A stretch of 64,000 nucleotides of DNA from an uncultured Collinsella sp. (lineage in GTDB: Bacteria; Actinomycetota; Coriobacteriia; Coriobacteriales; Coriobacteriaceae). Where the stretch lies: assembly GCA_900552685.1 (NCBI GenBank), contig USAJ01000006.1, positions 16,170-80,169 of the forward strand, read 5' to 3'. The notes under the pieces are model-generated. The model ran no database searches and was not told the DNA's origin. It saw only the letters and a list, made by a program, of their open reading frames with translations. Each line of letters begins with the position of its first letter. Positions within the stretch are counted from its first letter, which is position 1. Position numbers and translations under genes: made by a program. Positions 16,236 to 24,470 of this stretch are shown one piece after another.

Positions 16236-17946
16236 AAAAGCGAAGACGGTCAACGTCCTCGAGGGACCGATGACCGAGTCGTGCGCCGAGTTTCCCGCGC
16301 GCCACGTGTTTATCAAGTGCCCGGAGTGCCGCCGCGTGATCGATGAGGCACGCCTACACGACAACCTCGAGGTCTGCCCTCGTTGCGGCAAACACTTTCG
16401 CGTGAGCGGTCGCGCGCGCATGCGCATGACGGTTGACGAGGGCACGTTTGAGGAATGGGATGCCAATCTGGCGTCGGAGGACTTCCTCTCGTTTCCCGGT
16501 TATGCCGACAAGCTCAAGAGCGTGAGCGAGCGTTCGGGCGAGCGCGATGCCGTTGTATGCGGCAGGGGCAAAATCTGCGGTTGCGATACGGCACTCTTCT
16601 TTATGGACGCCAACTTTATGATGGGCTCGATGGGTTCCGTGGTGGGCGAGAGGATCTGTCGCACATTTGAGCGTGCGACCGAGCTGGGATTGCCAGTTGT
16701 TGGCTTTACCGTTTCGGGCGGTGCTCGCATGCAAGAGGGCGTGACATCGCTTATGCAGATGGCCAAGATTTCTGCGGCGGTTAGGCGCCACAGCGAGGCG
16801 GGCGGCCTGTATATCACGGTGCTCACTGACCCCACGACCGGAGGCGTAACCGCGAGCTTTGCCATGGAGGGCGACATTATCCTGGCCGAGCCCGATGCCC
16901 TGACGGCATTTGCCGGCCCGCGCGTGATCGAGCAGAACATGCACAAGCGCCTGCCCAAGGGATTCCAGCGCTCCGAGTTTTTGCTGGAGCACGGCTTTTG
17001 CGATGCCGTTGTTCCGCGTGGCGAGATTGCGCTCACGGTAGGCGAGCTGCTGGCGCTGCACGAAGGGCATGCGCCCGACCTGGGGGCACCGCATGAGATC
17101 GTGCATACGGGTCGTCGCGGCAAGAAGCTGGGACATTTGTTCAAGCGCTCGGCCGCGCCAAAAACCGCGCTCGAGATTGTCAAGCAGACCCGCTCGGCAG
17201 ATCGCGCCACGGCGGGTGAGATGATTTTGCTGGGCCTGGATGGATTTGTGGAGCTGCACGGCGACCGTTACTTTGGCGACGACGCCGCTGTGGTGGCTGG
17301 CATTGGCTGGAAAGACGGACGTCCCGTAACGGTCATCGCCATCGAGCGCGGCACCACGACCAAAGAGCGTATGCGCCGCAACTTTGGCATGGCACATCCC
17401 GAGGGCTACCGCAAAGCGCGTCGCCTGATGCGCCAGGCCGAAAAGTTTGGTCGACCGGTTCTGTGCCTGGTCGATACTTCGGGCGCCTTTTGCGGCATCG
17501 GTGCCGAGGAGCGCGGTCAGGGCGAAGCGATTGCCCAGAATCTCATGGAGATGAGTGGCCTTAAGACGCCGATTGTCTCGGTGGTGACAGGCGAGGGCGG
17601 CTCCGGTGGCGCGCTGGCGCTGTCCGTGGCCGACCGCATCCTGATGCTCTCGAGCTCGGCCTATTCGGTCGTGAGCCCCGAGGCCTGTGCGTCGATCCTG
17701 TGGAAGGATACCGAGCGCGCGAATGAGGCCGCCGAGGCGCTGAAGCTCACGGCCCCCGATCTGTTGGCGCTCGGCATCATCGATGGCATTGTCGACGATA
17801 GGGGCCTGTCGCATGAGGAGATCGCCGGTGCCGTCATGTCCTCGGCATTTGATGCCTTCGATACGCTTGGGCGGCTCGACGACGCGACCCTCACAAACCT
17901 CCGCTACGAAAAGTACCGCGCAATCGGTCAGTATCGCACGATGTGA
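16222..17946 (+). CDS. accDA: acetyl-CoA carboxylase carboxyltransferase, fused beta-alpha subunits
   Basis: 574 residues: the beta part (AccD, about 1-285) and alpha part (AccA, about 295-574) are joined in one chain. The two together move the carboxyl group from biotin to acetyl-CoA. The beta part opens with a four-Cys zinc finger (C33, C36, C52, C55) and contains GGARMQEG and GGVTASFAMEGD. The alpha part contains GRPVTVIAIERG, DTSGAFCGIGAEERGQ and EGGSGGALALSVAD. E. coli makes them as separate proteins of about 304 and 319 residues, so both halves are slightly trimmed. Last acc gene of the operon. Confidence 0.95.
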   Translation: MLMNRKAKTVNVLEGPMTESCAEFPARHVFIKCPECRRVIDEARLHDNLEVCPRCGKHFRVSGRARMRMTVDEGTFEEWDANLASEDFLSFPGYADKLKSVSERSGERDAVVCGRGKICGCDTALFFMDANFMMGSMGSVVGERICRTFERATELGLPVVGFTVSGGARMQEGVTSLMQMAKISAAVRRHSEAGGLYITVLTDPTTGGVTASFAMEGDIILAEPDALTAFAGPRVIEQNMHKRLPKGFQRSEFLLEHGFCDAVVPRGEIALTVGELLALHEGHAPDLGAPHEIVHTGRRGKKLGHLFKRSAAPKTALEIVKQTRSADRATAGEMILLGLDGFVELHGDRYFGDDAAVVAGIGWKDGRPVTVIAIERGTTTKERMRRNFGMAHPEGYRKARRLMRQAEKFGRPVLCLVDTSGAFCGIGAEERGQGEAIAQNLMEMSGLKTPIVSVVTGEGGSGGALALSVADRILMLSSSAYSVVSPEACASILWKDTERANEAAEALKLTAPDLLALGIIDGIVDDRGLSHEEIAGAVMSSAFDAFDTLGRLDDATLTNLRYEKYRAIGQYRTM

Positions 17947-17962
17947 CAAAGGGACAGTCCGC

Positions 17963-19201
17963 ATGTCACATTGGGAAAGGGTTCCTGTGTCACAAGTTTC
18001 TAACACCTCGTTTACAACGACGGTTTCATCAAACGCCATGGCTGTGGTGGACTATCTGTCCAAAAGCATGATGTCGGCGCTGCCGTTTATTGTCTGCGCG
18101 GCGTTGTTCCGCACCGTCGCCGTCATTATGGGCGAAGGCATGCTGGGCCTGTGGTCTGCCGATTCCGAAATCTATCGCCTGTTCTACAGTTGGCTCTATA
18201 ACGCCGGCTACTACTTTTTGCCCGTTTATCTTGGTTGGGCGGCCGCCCGCCAGCTCGGTTGCTCGGAGCAGCTGGGCATGATGCTGGGCGGCGTATTGAT
18301 TGCGCCCGATCTGCTTAAGCTCGTCGATGCCGTATCGACGACGGGGGCATCGATGACTTCCGTGTATGGCCTGCTTCCCGCGCCGGTCAACGATTACACG
18401 ACGACTGTTATTCCGGTTCTCATTTCGGTGCCCGTGCTATGGCGAGTGGAGTGTTTCTTTCAGCGCGTTATCCCTAAGGCCGTGGCGTTTTCGTTCGTTC
18501 CGTTTGCGACCATGCTTGTCATGGTTCCGGTTTCGCTGTGTATTACGGCGCCGGCGGGCAGCTATCTGGGCATGTTGTTGGGCCAGCTTATGTTTATGCT
18601 TGGCAATTCCGGTGGCATCGTGTCGCTGCTCACGCTCATGGGGCTTGCCGCGGGCTGGGAGTTCCTTAAGATCGCAGGCGTCAGCAACGTTGTCCTATCG
18701 CTTGCCTATGCTCAGTTTATGAGTGTGGGAACGGATTCGTGCATCCTGATCGCCGCGACGATGGCGACGTTCGCCGTTTGGGGCATGCCCTTTGGCGCGT
18801 CGCTCCGCGTTGCGGATAAGGACGAGAAGGCACTCATGCTGGGCTATTCAATCTCGGGTATTCTTGGCGGCGTAAGCGAGCCGGCGCTGTACGGTTGCGG
18901 CTTTAAATATGGCAGGTGCCTGACGTACATGGCCATTGGCGGCGCCGTCGGAGGCCTTGTTGCGGCCGTGGGCCACGTTACGGCCTATACCATCGGCATG
19001 ACGAATGTCCTTATGGTCATTGGCTTTGCCACGGGCGGCATCTCGAACCTGCTGTGGTGCTGCGCTGCCGGCGGTGTGGCATTTGCGGTGTCTGCGGCGC
19101 TGAGCTACTGCTTTGGCGTGGTGCCGGCGAAGGGGCAGGCGGCGGGGGATGGAGCCGATTTGCCCGAAACCTCTAAGAGCGCGGCCGAAGTAAGCGCGTA
19201 A
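17963..19201 (+). CDS. orphan PTS EIIC-like membrane protein (glucose/beta-glucoside superfamily)
   Basis: About 412 residues from the ATG at 17963; a GTG at 17987 behind GAAAGGG is an alternative start. Many hydrophobic segments and the EIIC signature GGVSEPALYG (about residues 303-312) place it with membrane domains of the glucose/beta-glucoside/sucrose PTS group. There is no attached or neighbouring EIIA or EIIB domain, so phosphotransfer would depend on subunits made elsewhere, or the protein may have another role. It starts only 16 bases after accDA and may be read from the same transcript; the sequence before it resembles a short repeat (GACAAAGGGACAG). Confidence 0.75.
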   Translation: MSHWERVPVSQVSNTSFTTTVSSNAMAVVDYLSKSMMSALPFIVCAALFRTVAVIMGEGMLGLWSADSEIYRLFYSWLYNAGYYFLPVYLGWAAARQLGCSEQLGMMLGGVLIAPDLLKLVDAVSTTGASMTSVYGLLPAPVNDYTTTVIPVLISVPVLWRVECFFQRVIPKAVAFSFVPFATMLVMVPVSLCITAPAGSYLGMLLGQLMFMLGNSGGIVSLLTLMGLAAGWEFLKIAGVSNVVLSLAYAQFMSVGTDSCILIAATMATFAVWGMPFGASLRVADKDEKALMLGYSISGILGGVSEPALYGCGFKYGRCLTYMAIGGAVGGLVAAVGHVTAYTIGMTNVLMVIGFATGGISNLLWCCAAGGVAFAVSAALSYCFGVVPAKGQAAGDGADLPETSKSAAEVSA

Positions 19202-19238
19202 ACCTGTGCGGCACAAGGACGATTCCTTTGCCACATTC

Positions 19239-19272
19239 CAAGGCCGTGGCCCGTGTGGGTCGCGGCCTTTTT
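19239..19272 (+). terminator. terminator after the EIIC-like gene
   Basis: AAGGCCGTGGCC and GGGTCGCGGCCTT pair around a short loop, followed by TTTTTG. Confidence 0.75.
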
Positions 19273-19351
19273 GTATCTGGGGGACAAAGTGGCTACACTA
19301 CAATCCGTTTGAACAATAGATATATAAGTAGCACCGTGGGGGCGGATGTAG

Positions 19352-20506
19352 ATGGTCGAGTGGATTGTTAAGCGTGCGCAGGGCGATCGTGCGCGTGTGG
19401 GCACGTTAGCGGGCATGGTGTGTATTGTCGCCAATGTCGCGCTTTGTGCTGCGAAGGGCGCAATTGGTGTGGTTTCGGGATCGGTTTCGATTGTGGCGGA
19501 TGCCATGAACAACCTATCCGATGCCAGCTCGAACATCGTGAGTGTCCTTGGCTTTAAGCTGGCGAGCAAGCCGGCCGACCCCGAGCATCCTTACGGCCAC
19601 GGTCGCTACGAGTATCTCTCGGGTCTGGTCGTGGCGGCGCTCGTGCTGCTGATTGGCGTTGAGCTGGTGAAGTCCTCAGTTGAGCGCGTCATCCACCCCG
19701 AACCTGTCGAGTTCTCGCTTGCCCTGGTGGCAGTTCTCGTGCTTTCGATGGTCGTAAAGCTCTGGATGGCGACCCTCAACCAAAAGCTCGGCGATCGCAT
19801 TGAGTCCGAGACGCTGCATGCGACCGCCCAGGATTCCAAGAACGATGTCCTTGCTACGGGCGCCGTGCTGGCGTGCGCAATTGTTTCGCAGGTGACGCAC
19901 ATCAATCTTGACGCATGGGTCGGCCTTGCCGTTGGCGCCTATATTGGCTGGAGCGGTTTTGAACTCATCCAGGATACGGTGAGCCCGCTTTTGGGCCAGA
20001 CGCCCGATCCTAAGCTGGTCAAGCACATTCGAGATAAGATCATGAGCTATCCCGGTGTTTTGGGCGTTCACGATCTGATGGTTCACGACTACGGCCCGGG
20101 CAGGAAGTTCGCAAGCGCTCATGCCGAGATGGCGGCCGAAGCCGATCCGCTGGAGAGTCATGACACGCTCGACAACATTGAGCAGGCGTTTAGGAAAGAT
20201 GACGGCATGATCGTCACGCTTCATTACGACCCCATCGTGACCGACGATCCAAAGGTGGCAGATATGCGCCTCCGCATCAACGCGATGGCCAAACAGATCG
20301 ACGGCCGTATTTCGATCCACGACCTGCGCTGCGTGCCGGGCCCTACGCACACTAACGTGATTTTTGACTGCGTGCGTCCTTCGGATTTAACGATGGGCGC
20401 CGATGACCTTAGGCGCACGCTGGCGCAGCAGGTGGAGTCCGAATATCCCAAGTCGATAGCCAAGATTACGGTCGATGAAGACTACGTCGGCGCGGCACGC
20501 GAGTAG
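19352..20506 (+). CDS. cation diffusion facilitator family transporter
   Basis: 384 residues. Six hydrophobic segments in the first 210 residues, then a C-terminal cytoplasmic domain of about 170 residues that is longer than usual. Exports a divalent metal against protons. Family features: GSVSIVADAMNNLSDASSN in TM2 and HPYGHGRYEYLSGL after it. By alignment with E. coli YiiP, the transport-site pairs are D-x3-N in TM2 and D-x3-D in TM5 (DSKND). No histidine is present, which favours manganese or iron over zinc; that substrate assignment is inference. Confidence 0.9.
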   Translation: MVEWIVKRAQGDRARVGTLAGMVCIVANVALCAAKGAIGVVSGSVSIVADAMNNLSDASSNIVSVLGFKLASKPADPEHPYGHGRYEYLSGLVVAALVLLIGVELVKSSVERVIHPEPVEFSLALVAVLVLSMVVKLWMATLNQKLGDRIESETLHATAQDSKNDVLATGAVLACAIVSQVTHINLDAWVGLAVGAYIGWSGFELIQDTVSPLLGQTPDPKLVKHIRDKIMSYPGVLGVHDLMVHDYGPGRKFASAHAEMAAEADPLESHDTLDNIEQAFRKDDGMIVTLHYDPIVTDDPKVADMRLRINAMAKQIDGRISIHDLRCVPGPTHTNVIFDCVRPSDLTMGADDLRRTLAQQVESEYPKSIAKITVDEDYVGAARE

Positions 20507-20545
20507 GGCTGTATCGCTAGGGCCATTCGCGCAAAAGGGGAGACC

Positions 20546-21166
20546 ATGAAGAAACTGTATCTGCTCCGTCACGGTCAGACGGAGTTCAATGTCAAAAAGC
20601 TCGTCCAGGGCCGCTGCGATTCACCGCTAACGGACTTGGGCCGTCAGCAGGCCGCAAAGGCCGCCGCATGGCTTAAAGCCCGCGACGTCACCCCCGACAA
20701 GGTAGTCTCGTCTCCTTTAAGCCGAGCCATGGCCACGGCTCGGCTCGTCGCAGGCGAGCTCCTCGGCCCGGACGCCGCCGTCGAGCCCTGCGAAGGCATC
20801 ATCGAACGCTGCTATGGCTCCTTTGAAGGGGGCCCGCACGACGCACTGCCTACCGACGTCTGGGATCCGGGCGAGGACTTAATCCCCTTCGGAGGGGAGG
20901 GAAGTCAGGCGCTGCAAGAGCGTATGGTAAGCACGCTCGCTAATCTCATGAGCGCCGATGATGTTGAAACCGTCCTGGCAGTAAGCCACGGCAGCGCCAG
21001 CCGCCAATTCATCAAAGCCGCCGCCCCAGAGGGCTTCGAACTCCCAGCAAAGCTCCCCAACTGCGCCATCATGATCTTTGATTTTGAGGATTCGCAAGAA
21101 GAATGCGACACGTCCCAATGTAAGTTCACCTTGCAGCAGATCATCGATCCTCAACAAAGTCTTTAG
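20546..21166 (+). CDS. histidine phosphatase family protein (phosphoglycerate mutase-like)
   Basis: 206 residues. The LRHGQTEFN motif near the N-terminus (His9) and the later SHGSASRQF (second catalytic His) define the histidine phosphatase superfamily, which includes cofactor-dependent phosphoglycerate mutase and many sugar or cofactor phosphatases. The true substrate cannot be told from sequence. GGGGAG precedes the ATG. The 3' end of this gene and the 45 bases after it occur again, decayed, at 32585-32773. Confidence 0.88.
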   Translation: MKKLYLLRHGQTEFNVKKLVQGRCDSPLTDLGRQQAAKAAAWLKARDVTPDKVVSSPLSRAMATARLVAGELLGPDAAVEPCEGIIERCYGSFEGGPHDALPTDVWDPGEDLIPFGGEGSQALQERMVSTLANLMSADDVETVLAVSHGSASRQFIKAAAPEGFELPAKLPNCAIMIFDFEDSQEECDTSQCKFTLQQIIDPQQSL

Positions 21167-21209
21167 CCTGAGCGAGCAGAGTTAAGCAGGCATCAACGTG
21201 TCGTCTCCC
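21152..21209 (+). repeat. 58-bp direct repeat, left copy, at the edge of the sugar island
   Basis: Spans the last codons and stop of the histidine phosphatase gene and the following bases (includes GCCTGAGCGAGCAGAG). It matches 32716-32773 with a single difference. The wider similarity extends left through the phosphatase coding sequence to about 20947. Confidence 0.9.
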
Positions 21210-21425
21210 GAGCTTTGGCTTGACACGCTGAACATCTACAAGGATAACCTTGAGGCCGTCGAGGCGTTCCTGGCCGACGCCCGCGCCATGGGCGACGGTC
21301 GCCTCAATGTGGTGCTCACCGGTGCCGGCACCTCCGATTACGTGGGTGAGGTTGTCGTCCTCAACCCCGACCTATCCCTCGTCGAGACCTATCTCGGTGG
21401 CGAGAGCGTCTACACTGAGAAGTAG
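21198..21425 (+). pseudogene. N-terminal remnant of an AgaS-type SIS-domain sugar isomerase/deaminase
   Basis: A 75-codon open frame with a GTG start. The stretch with NLEAVEAFLADA and VVLTGAGTSDYVGE matches the beginning of the SIS domain in AgaS-type proteins, which act on galactosamine-6-phosphate and related sugars and are normally about 380 residues. After GAGTSDYVGE the sequence departs from the family and soon stops. It is best read as a truncated relic. Its place beside DeoR regulators and a mannose-family PTS fits an old amino-sugar operon. The start lies within the 58-bp repeat. Confidence 0.6.
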
Positions 21426-21460
21426 CTGCTGACCTATTTGCGATTTGATGCGAATAATGA

Positions 21461-21495
21461 GACCCCGATTCGGCTTTATCGAATCGGGGTCTTTG
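21461..21495. terminator. bidirectional terminator
   Basis: GACCCCGATTCG and CGAATCGGGGTC pair around a short loop, followed by TTTG. It lies between the agaS remnant and the convergent DeoR gene and could serve both strands. Confidence 0.75.
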
Positions 21496-21524
21496 CTGTG
21501 GTGTCCAGCTAAATCAAAACAGGC

Positions 21525-22286
21525 CTATTCTGCGACGATGATGCGAGTTGATTCGAGAACCATGGAACGCTGTTTGTCGTTGACATTTGCATCGGTGATG
21601 AGTGCGTCCATTTGATCGAGATTGAAGAAGCCGAAGAAGTCCATCTGTCCGATCTTGCTTGAATCGCAGACAAGGTAACGCTTGGCGGCGCGATCGCAAG
21701 CGAGCGCCTGTAAGCGTCCTTCCTCAAGGTTAGAACAGGAGATGGATTGGGCGAGTACGCCGTTGGTGCCGATAAAGCAAGTGTCGATACCGAGCGGGGC
21801 GAGAGCATCTTCGGCGATGGGCCCGACGAAAGAACCCGATCGTTTGCGATACTGTCCTCCCAGGGCCCAGATCTCCACATCGTTACGCGTCTGGAGCATG
21901 TTCAGCACGATGATGCTGTTTGTGATGACGCGCAGCCGCATGCGCGGCAGCGCACGGGCGATGAGAGCGCAAGTCGAACCGGGTCCGAGGAAGATGGTGT
22001 CGCGCTCTCTGATGAGGTTGACAGCGGTGCGTGCGATATGCTCTTTTTCAGGGGAGCGGATTGAGAGCTTTTCAAAAAACGGGACCTCTTCGGCAATGGG
22101 GGAGCCGCTTGAAAGTCGGATGCCACCGTACTCGCGGATGACGCCAGCGCGTCGCGAGAGCTCATCGAAGTCTCTTCGAGCGGTCATTTCAGATATACCA
22201 AAGATTGTTGCGGCTTGGGCAACAGTGACCATTCCGCGCTGAGCGCACAGCTCAAGTAATTGTTCGTGACGTTCGGGTTTAAGCAT
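21525..22286 (-). CDS. DeoR-family transcriptional regulator (distal copy)
   Basis: 253 residues. N-terminal winged helix-turn-helix (about residues 5-60, VTVAQAATIFGISEMTARRD) and a C-terminal sugar-phosphate sensor domain (GPGSTCALIARALP, VITNSIIVLNML, GTNGV). DeoR regulators repress sugar operons and release DNA when they bind a phosphorylated sugar. It lies 15 bases after the second DeoR gene on the same strand, so the two are probably co-transcribed, divergently from the PTS operon. Confidence 0.93.
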   Translation of the reverse strand: MLKPERHEQLLELCAQRGMVTVAQAATIFGISEMTARRDFDELSRRAGVIREYGGIRLSSGSPIAEEVPFFEKLSIRSPEKEHIARTAVNLIRERDTIFLGPGSTCALIARALPRMRLRVITNSIIVLNMLQTRNDVEIWALGGQYRKRSGSFVGPIAEDALAPLGIDTCFIGTNGVLAQSISCSNLEEGRLQALACDRAAKRYLVCDSSKIGQMDFFGFFNLDQMDALITDANVNDKQRSMVLESTRIIVAE

Positions 22287-22301
22287 GGCTTGCCAATTGG
22301 A

Positions 22302-23066
22302 TTATGCGGTAATGACGGAGGTATAGGCGCGGAGGGCCTCGATGGTCCGGGGGTCTGCGTCCTCGTTAATGAATGCCGCGGTCATATCCTCCAGTGTGGT
22401 GAAAAGGCAGAAGTCGCGCCTTCCGACTTTTTCAGCATCTACAACAAGATAACGCTCCTGAGCTCGAGAAAGAGCGTCTGAGAGGACCATGGCTGCATCG
22501 GGACGAGAGCCAAAGACCTCGTTTCCAAAAATACCGGTTGCCGAGACGTAGGCCTTGGGAGCGGATAGACCGTAGGGGCCGCGGCCGTTGTATGGCATGG
22601 TGAAAACTCGCGTGTCGTGACGCATCATGCCACCAACAAAGAATAGATCTATATGTGGATTGTCGGCTAGCAGGTTCAGCACGGGAAGACTGTTGGTGAC
22701 GACGCGTATGTCCTCCTGGGGCAAATACGAACACATGAGCTCGAGAGTGGAGCCTCCACCGAGAAAGATCGTATCGCCGGCTGAGACGGTTTGGGCGGCG
22801 GCTATAGCAGCGGCACGTTTCTGATCAACTTGAAAACGACGTTTCTCCTCATGCGGGGTCAAACGTGAAAGGGCTGTTCCGTGGGCGGAGTGTGGAAGCT
22901 GAGCCCCTCCGTGTACGCGCACAAGAAGGCCCTTGTCGGCAAGCTCGGCCAGGTCACGCCTGATGGTCATATCCGAAACAGATAGGGTATTAGATATCTC
23001 GTTTACCGATACCGAATGATGTTGATCGAGCAAGTCGAGAATGGCCTGCTGGCGTTCGGATTTCAT
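22302..23066 (-). CDS. DeoR-family transcriptional regulator (promoter-proximal copy)
   Basis: 254 residues from the ATG at 23066, chosen for GAGGGAG ten bases upstream; an in-frame ATG at 23084 lacks a ribosome site. Helix-turn-helix at about residues 18-40 (VSVNEISNTLSVSDMTIRRD) and sensor domain with LGGGSTLELMCSYLP and VVTNSLPVLNLL. It is clearly paralogous to its neighbour. It reads away from the PTS genes across a 275-base region full of ACGAAC repeats, which are likely its targets. Confidence 0.93.
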   Translation of the reverse strand: MKSERQQAILDLLDQHHSVSVNEISNTLSVSDMTIRRDLAELADKGLLVRVHGGAQLPHSAHGTALSRLTPHEEKRRFQVDQKRAAAIAAAQTVSAGDTIFLGGGSTLELMCSYLPQEDIRVVTNSLPVLNLLADNPHIDLFFVGGMMRHDTRVFTMPYNGRGPYGLSAPKAYVSATGIFGNEVFGSRPDAAMVLSDALSRAQERYLVVDAEKVGRRDFCLFTTLEDMTAAFINEDADPRTIEALRAYTSVITA

Positions 23067-23084
23067 GAGTGCCGACTCCCTCAT

Positions 23085-23355
23085 CGAGCGTTTGTTCTTA
23101 TTTCAATGTAAACGAACAACATAAATAAACGCAAACCGTTCACGAAGGCACATTACCTTTCACCGGTCAAAACATAACGCTCACGGAAAAAACCATCAAA
23201 TAGGAGGTAAATAGAGCTCATTCCAAAAATCATCGCTTGACCAATAAACAAATATAGACGAACATAAACGAACAGAACGAACAGAACGAACAGAACGAAC
23301 AGAACGAACAGAACGAACAGAACGAAGAGAATTAATAAGTATGAAAGGACAGAAG
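23085..23355. promoter_or_regulatory. divergent control region between DeoR genes and the PTS operon
   Basis: AT-rich compared with its surroundings. It contains several copies of ACGAAC/GTTCGT-like half-sites (AAACGAACAAC at about 23110, GACGAACAT at 23258, then the tandem array). Half-sites of this kind are typical of DeoR/GlpR-family operators. Confidence 0.55.
23267..23329 (+). repeat. 9-bp tandem repeat (AACGAACAG)n, candidate operator array
   Basis: Six perfect copies of AACGAACAG in a row (23267-23320) and a seventh with one change (AACGAAGAG, 23321-23329). The array ends 26 bases before the chosen EIIA start codon. The unit contains ACGAACA, the half-site type bound by GlpR and other DeoR regulators. 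Confidence 0.9.
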
Positions 23356-23796
23356 ATGCGTATCGGTGTCATCCTTGCAAGTCACGGAGAGTTCGCTCAG
23401 GCCGCCCTCGGCGCCGTCGAGATGATTGCGGGCAAGCAGCCTGATGTCATCGCTCTTGGTCTCACCGCCGAGAAGAGCCTGGAGTCTTTCGAGTCCGAGA
23501 TGCGCGAGGCTTACGAGACCCTCAGCGCCGAGTGCGAACTCGTCGTCACCCTATGCGACATCTACGGCGGCACCCCATTCAACGTGACTACCCGCTGCCT
23601 GCTCAACGGCATGAACATGGTTGCCTACACTGGCCTGTCCATGCCCGTTGCGGTCGAGCTCCTGCTCACCCGCGATGGCCTCGATTCCGCCGACGCGGTC
23701 CGTGCCCAGCTCACTGCCGCTCACGCCGGGGCCCAGCAGGAGATCAAGGCTCCCGCTCCGGCCGTGGAGGCAGACGAGGACGATTTGGACCTCTAG
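23356..23796 (+). CDS. PTS EIIA component, mannose/sorbose family
   Basis: 146 residues. Accepts phosphate from HPr on His10 in the motif ILASHGEFA and passes it to EIIB. The C-terminus has an alanine/proline linker and an acidic end. The ATG at 23356 has AAAGGA upstream; an ATG five codons earlier has no ribosome site. First gene of a complete EIIA-EIIB-EIIC-EIID set. Confidence 0.92.
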   Translation: MRIGVILASHGEFAQAALGAVEMIAGKQPDVIALGLTAEKSLESFESEMREAYETLSAECELVVTLCDIYGGTPFNVTTRCLLNGMNMVAYTGLSMPVAVELLLTRDGLDSADAVRAQLTAAHAGAQQEIKAPAPAVEADEDDLDL

Positions 23797-23913
23797 GCTC
23801 GTTAGCCCGTCGATTCGAGTGGCGCTCACCCGTATCCCCCGAGTGGGCGCCTCGATCGAGCAGAGCATTCGTAAACGGTACTGAAGGAACGTACAAACGA
23901 AAAGGAGAACATC
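23797..23913 (+). other. EIIA-EIIB intergenic spacer with hairpin
   Basis: 117 bases containing a probable stem (GTGGCGCTCACCC against GAGTGGGCGCC, about 23819-23857). It may adjust expression or mRNA stability between the EIIA gene and the rest of the operon. EIIB is preceded by AAAAGGAG. Confidence 0.4.
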
Positions 23914-24390
23914 ATGGCACTCAAACTCGTCGACATCGATGACCGCCTGATCCACGGTCAGGTCGCCACCACTTGGATTCCCGACTTCGGCATCGAATCG
24001 GCAATCATTGTCTCGGATAAGGTCGCCAACGACTCCGTCCAGAAGTCCGTCGCCGGCCTCGCCGCCCCCGACATCAAGGTCTCCGTCTTCGGTGTCGAGA
24101 AGTTCATTGAGGTCCTCAAGAAGACCGAGCTCAAGAAGGCCACGATGGTGCTCTTCACCAACCCCATCGACGCCCTCAAGCTGCACGAGAACGGCTTGCC
24201 GTTCGACTACCTGAACGTCTCCGGCATGCGCTTCAACGAGCAGCGTCATCGCCTGCACAAGAACATGTCCGTCACCGCCGAGGAAAAGGCCGCCTTCGAG
24301 GAGCTCATTGGCCTCGGCGTCGACTGCTGGATGCAGACCACCACGCGCGATTCCAAGGAGCCCGTGTCCGAGCTCCTCAAGAACTACTAA
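23914..24390 (+). CDS. PTS EIIB component, mannose/sorbose family
   Basis: 158 residues. The phosphorylated His14 lies in DDRLIHGQVAT. It transfers phosphate from EIIA to the incoming sugar. Family blocks visible: IIVSDKVANDSVQK and the GMRFNEQRHRLHKN stretch. Single-domain protein, separate from EIIA, as in the AgaV/AgaF type systems. Confidence 0.93.
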   Translation: MALKLVDIDDRLIHGQVATTWIPDFGIESAIIVSDKVANDSVQKSVAGLAAPDIKVSVFGVEKFIEVLKKTELKKATMVLFTNPIDALKLHENGLPFDYLNVSGMRFNEQRHRLHKNMSVTAEEKAAFEELIGLGVDCWMQTTTRDSKEPVSELLKNY

Positions 24391-24470
24391 GTAAGTAACC
24401 ATCTCCGGGCATGTGAACCCGGGGCGTGCCCATCGGAGGGAACGATGGGCGAATAGGGAAGGAGAGGCTT

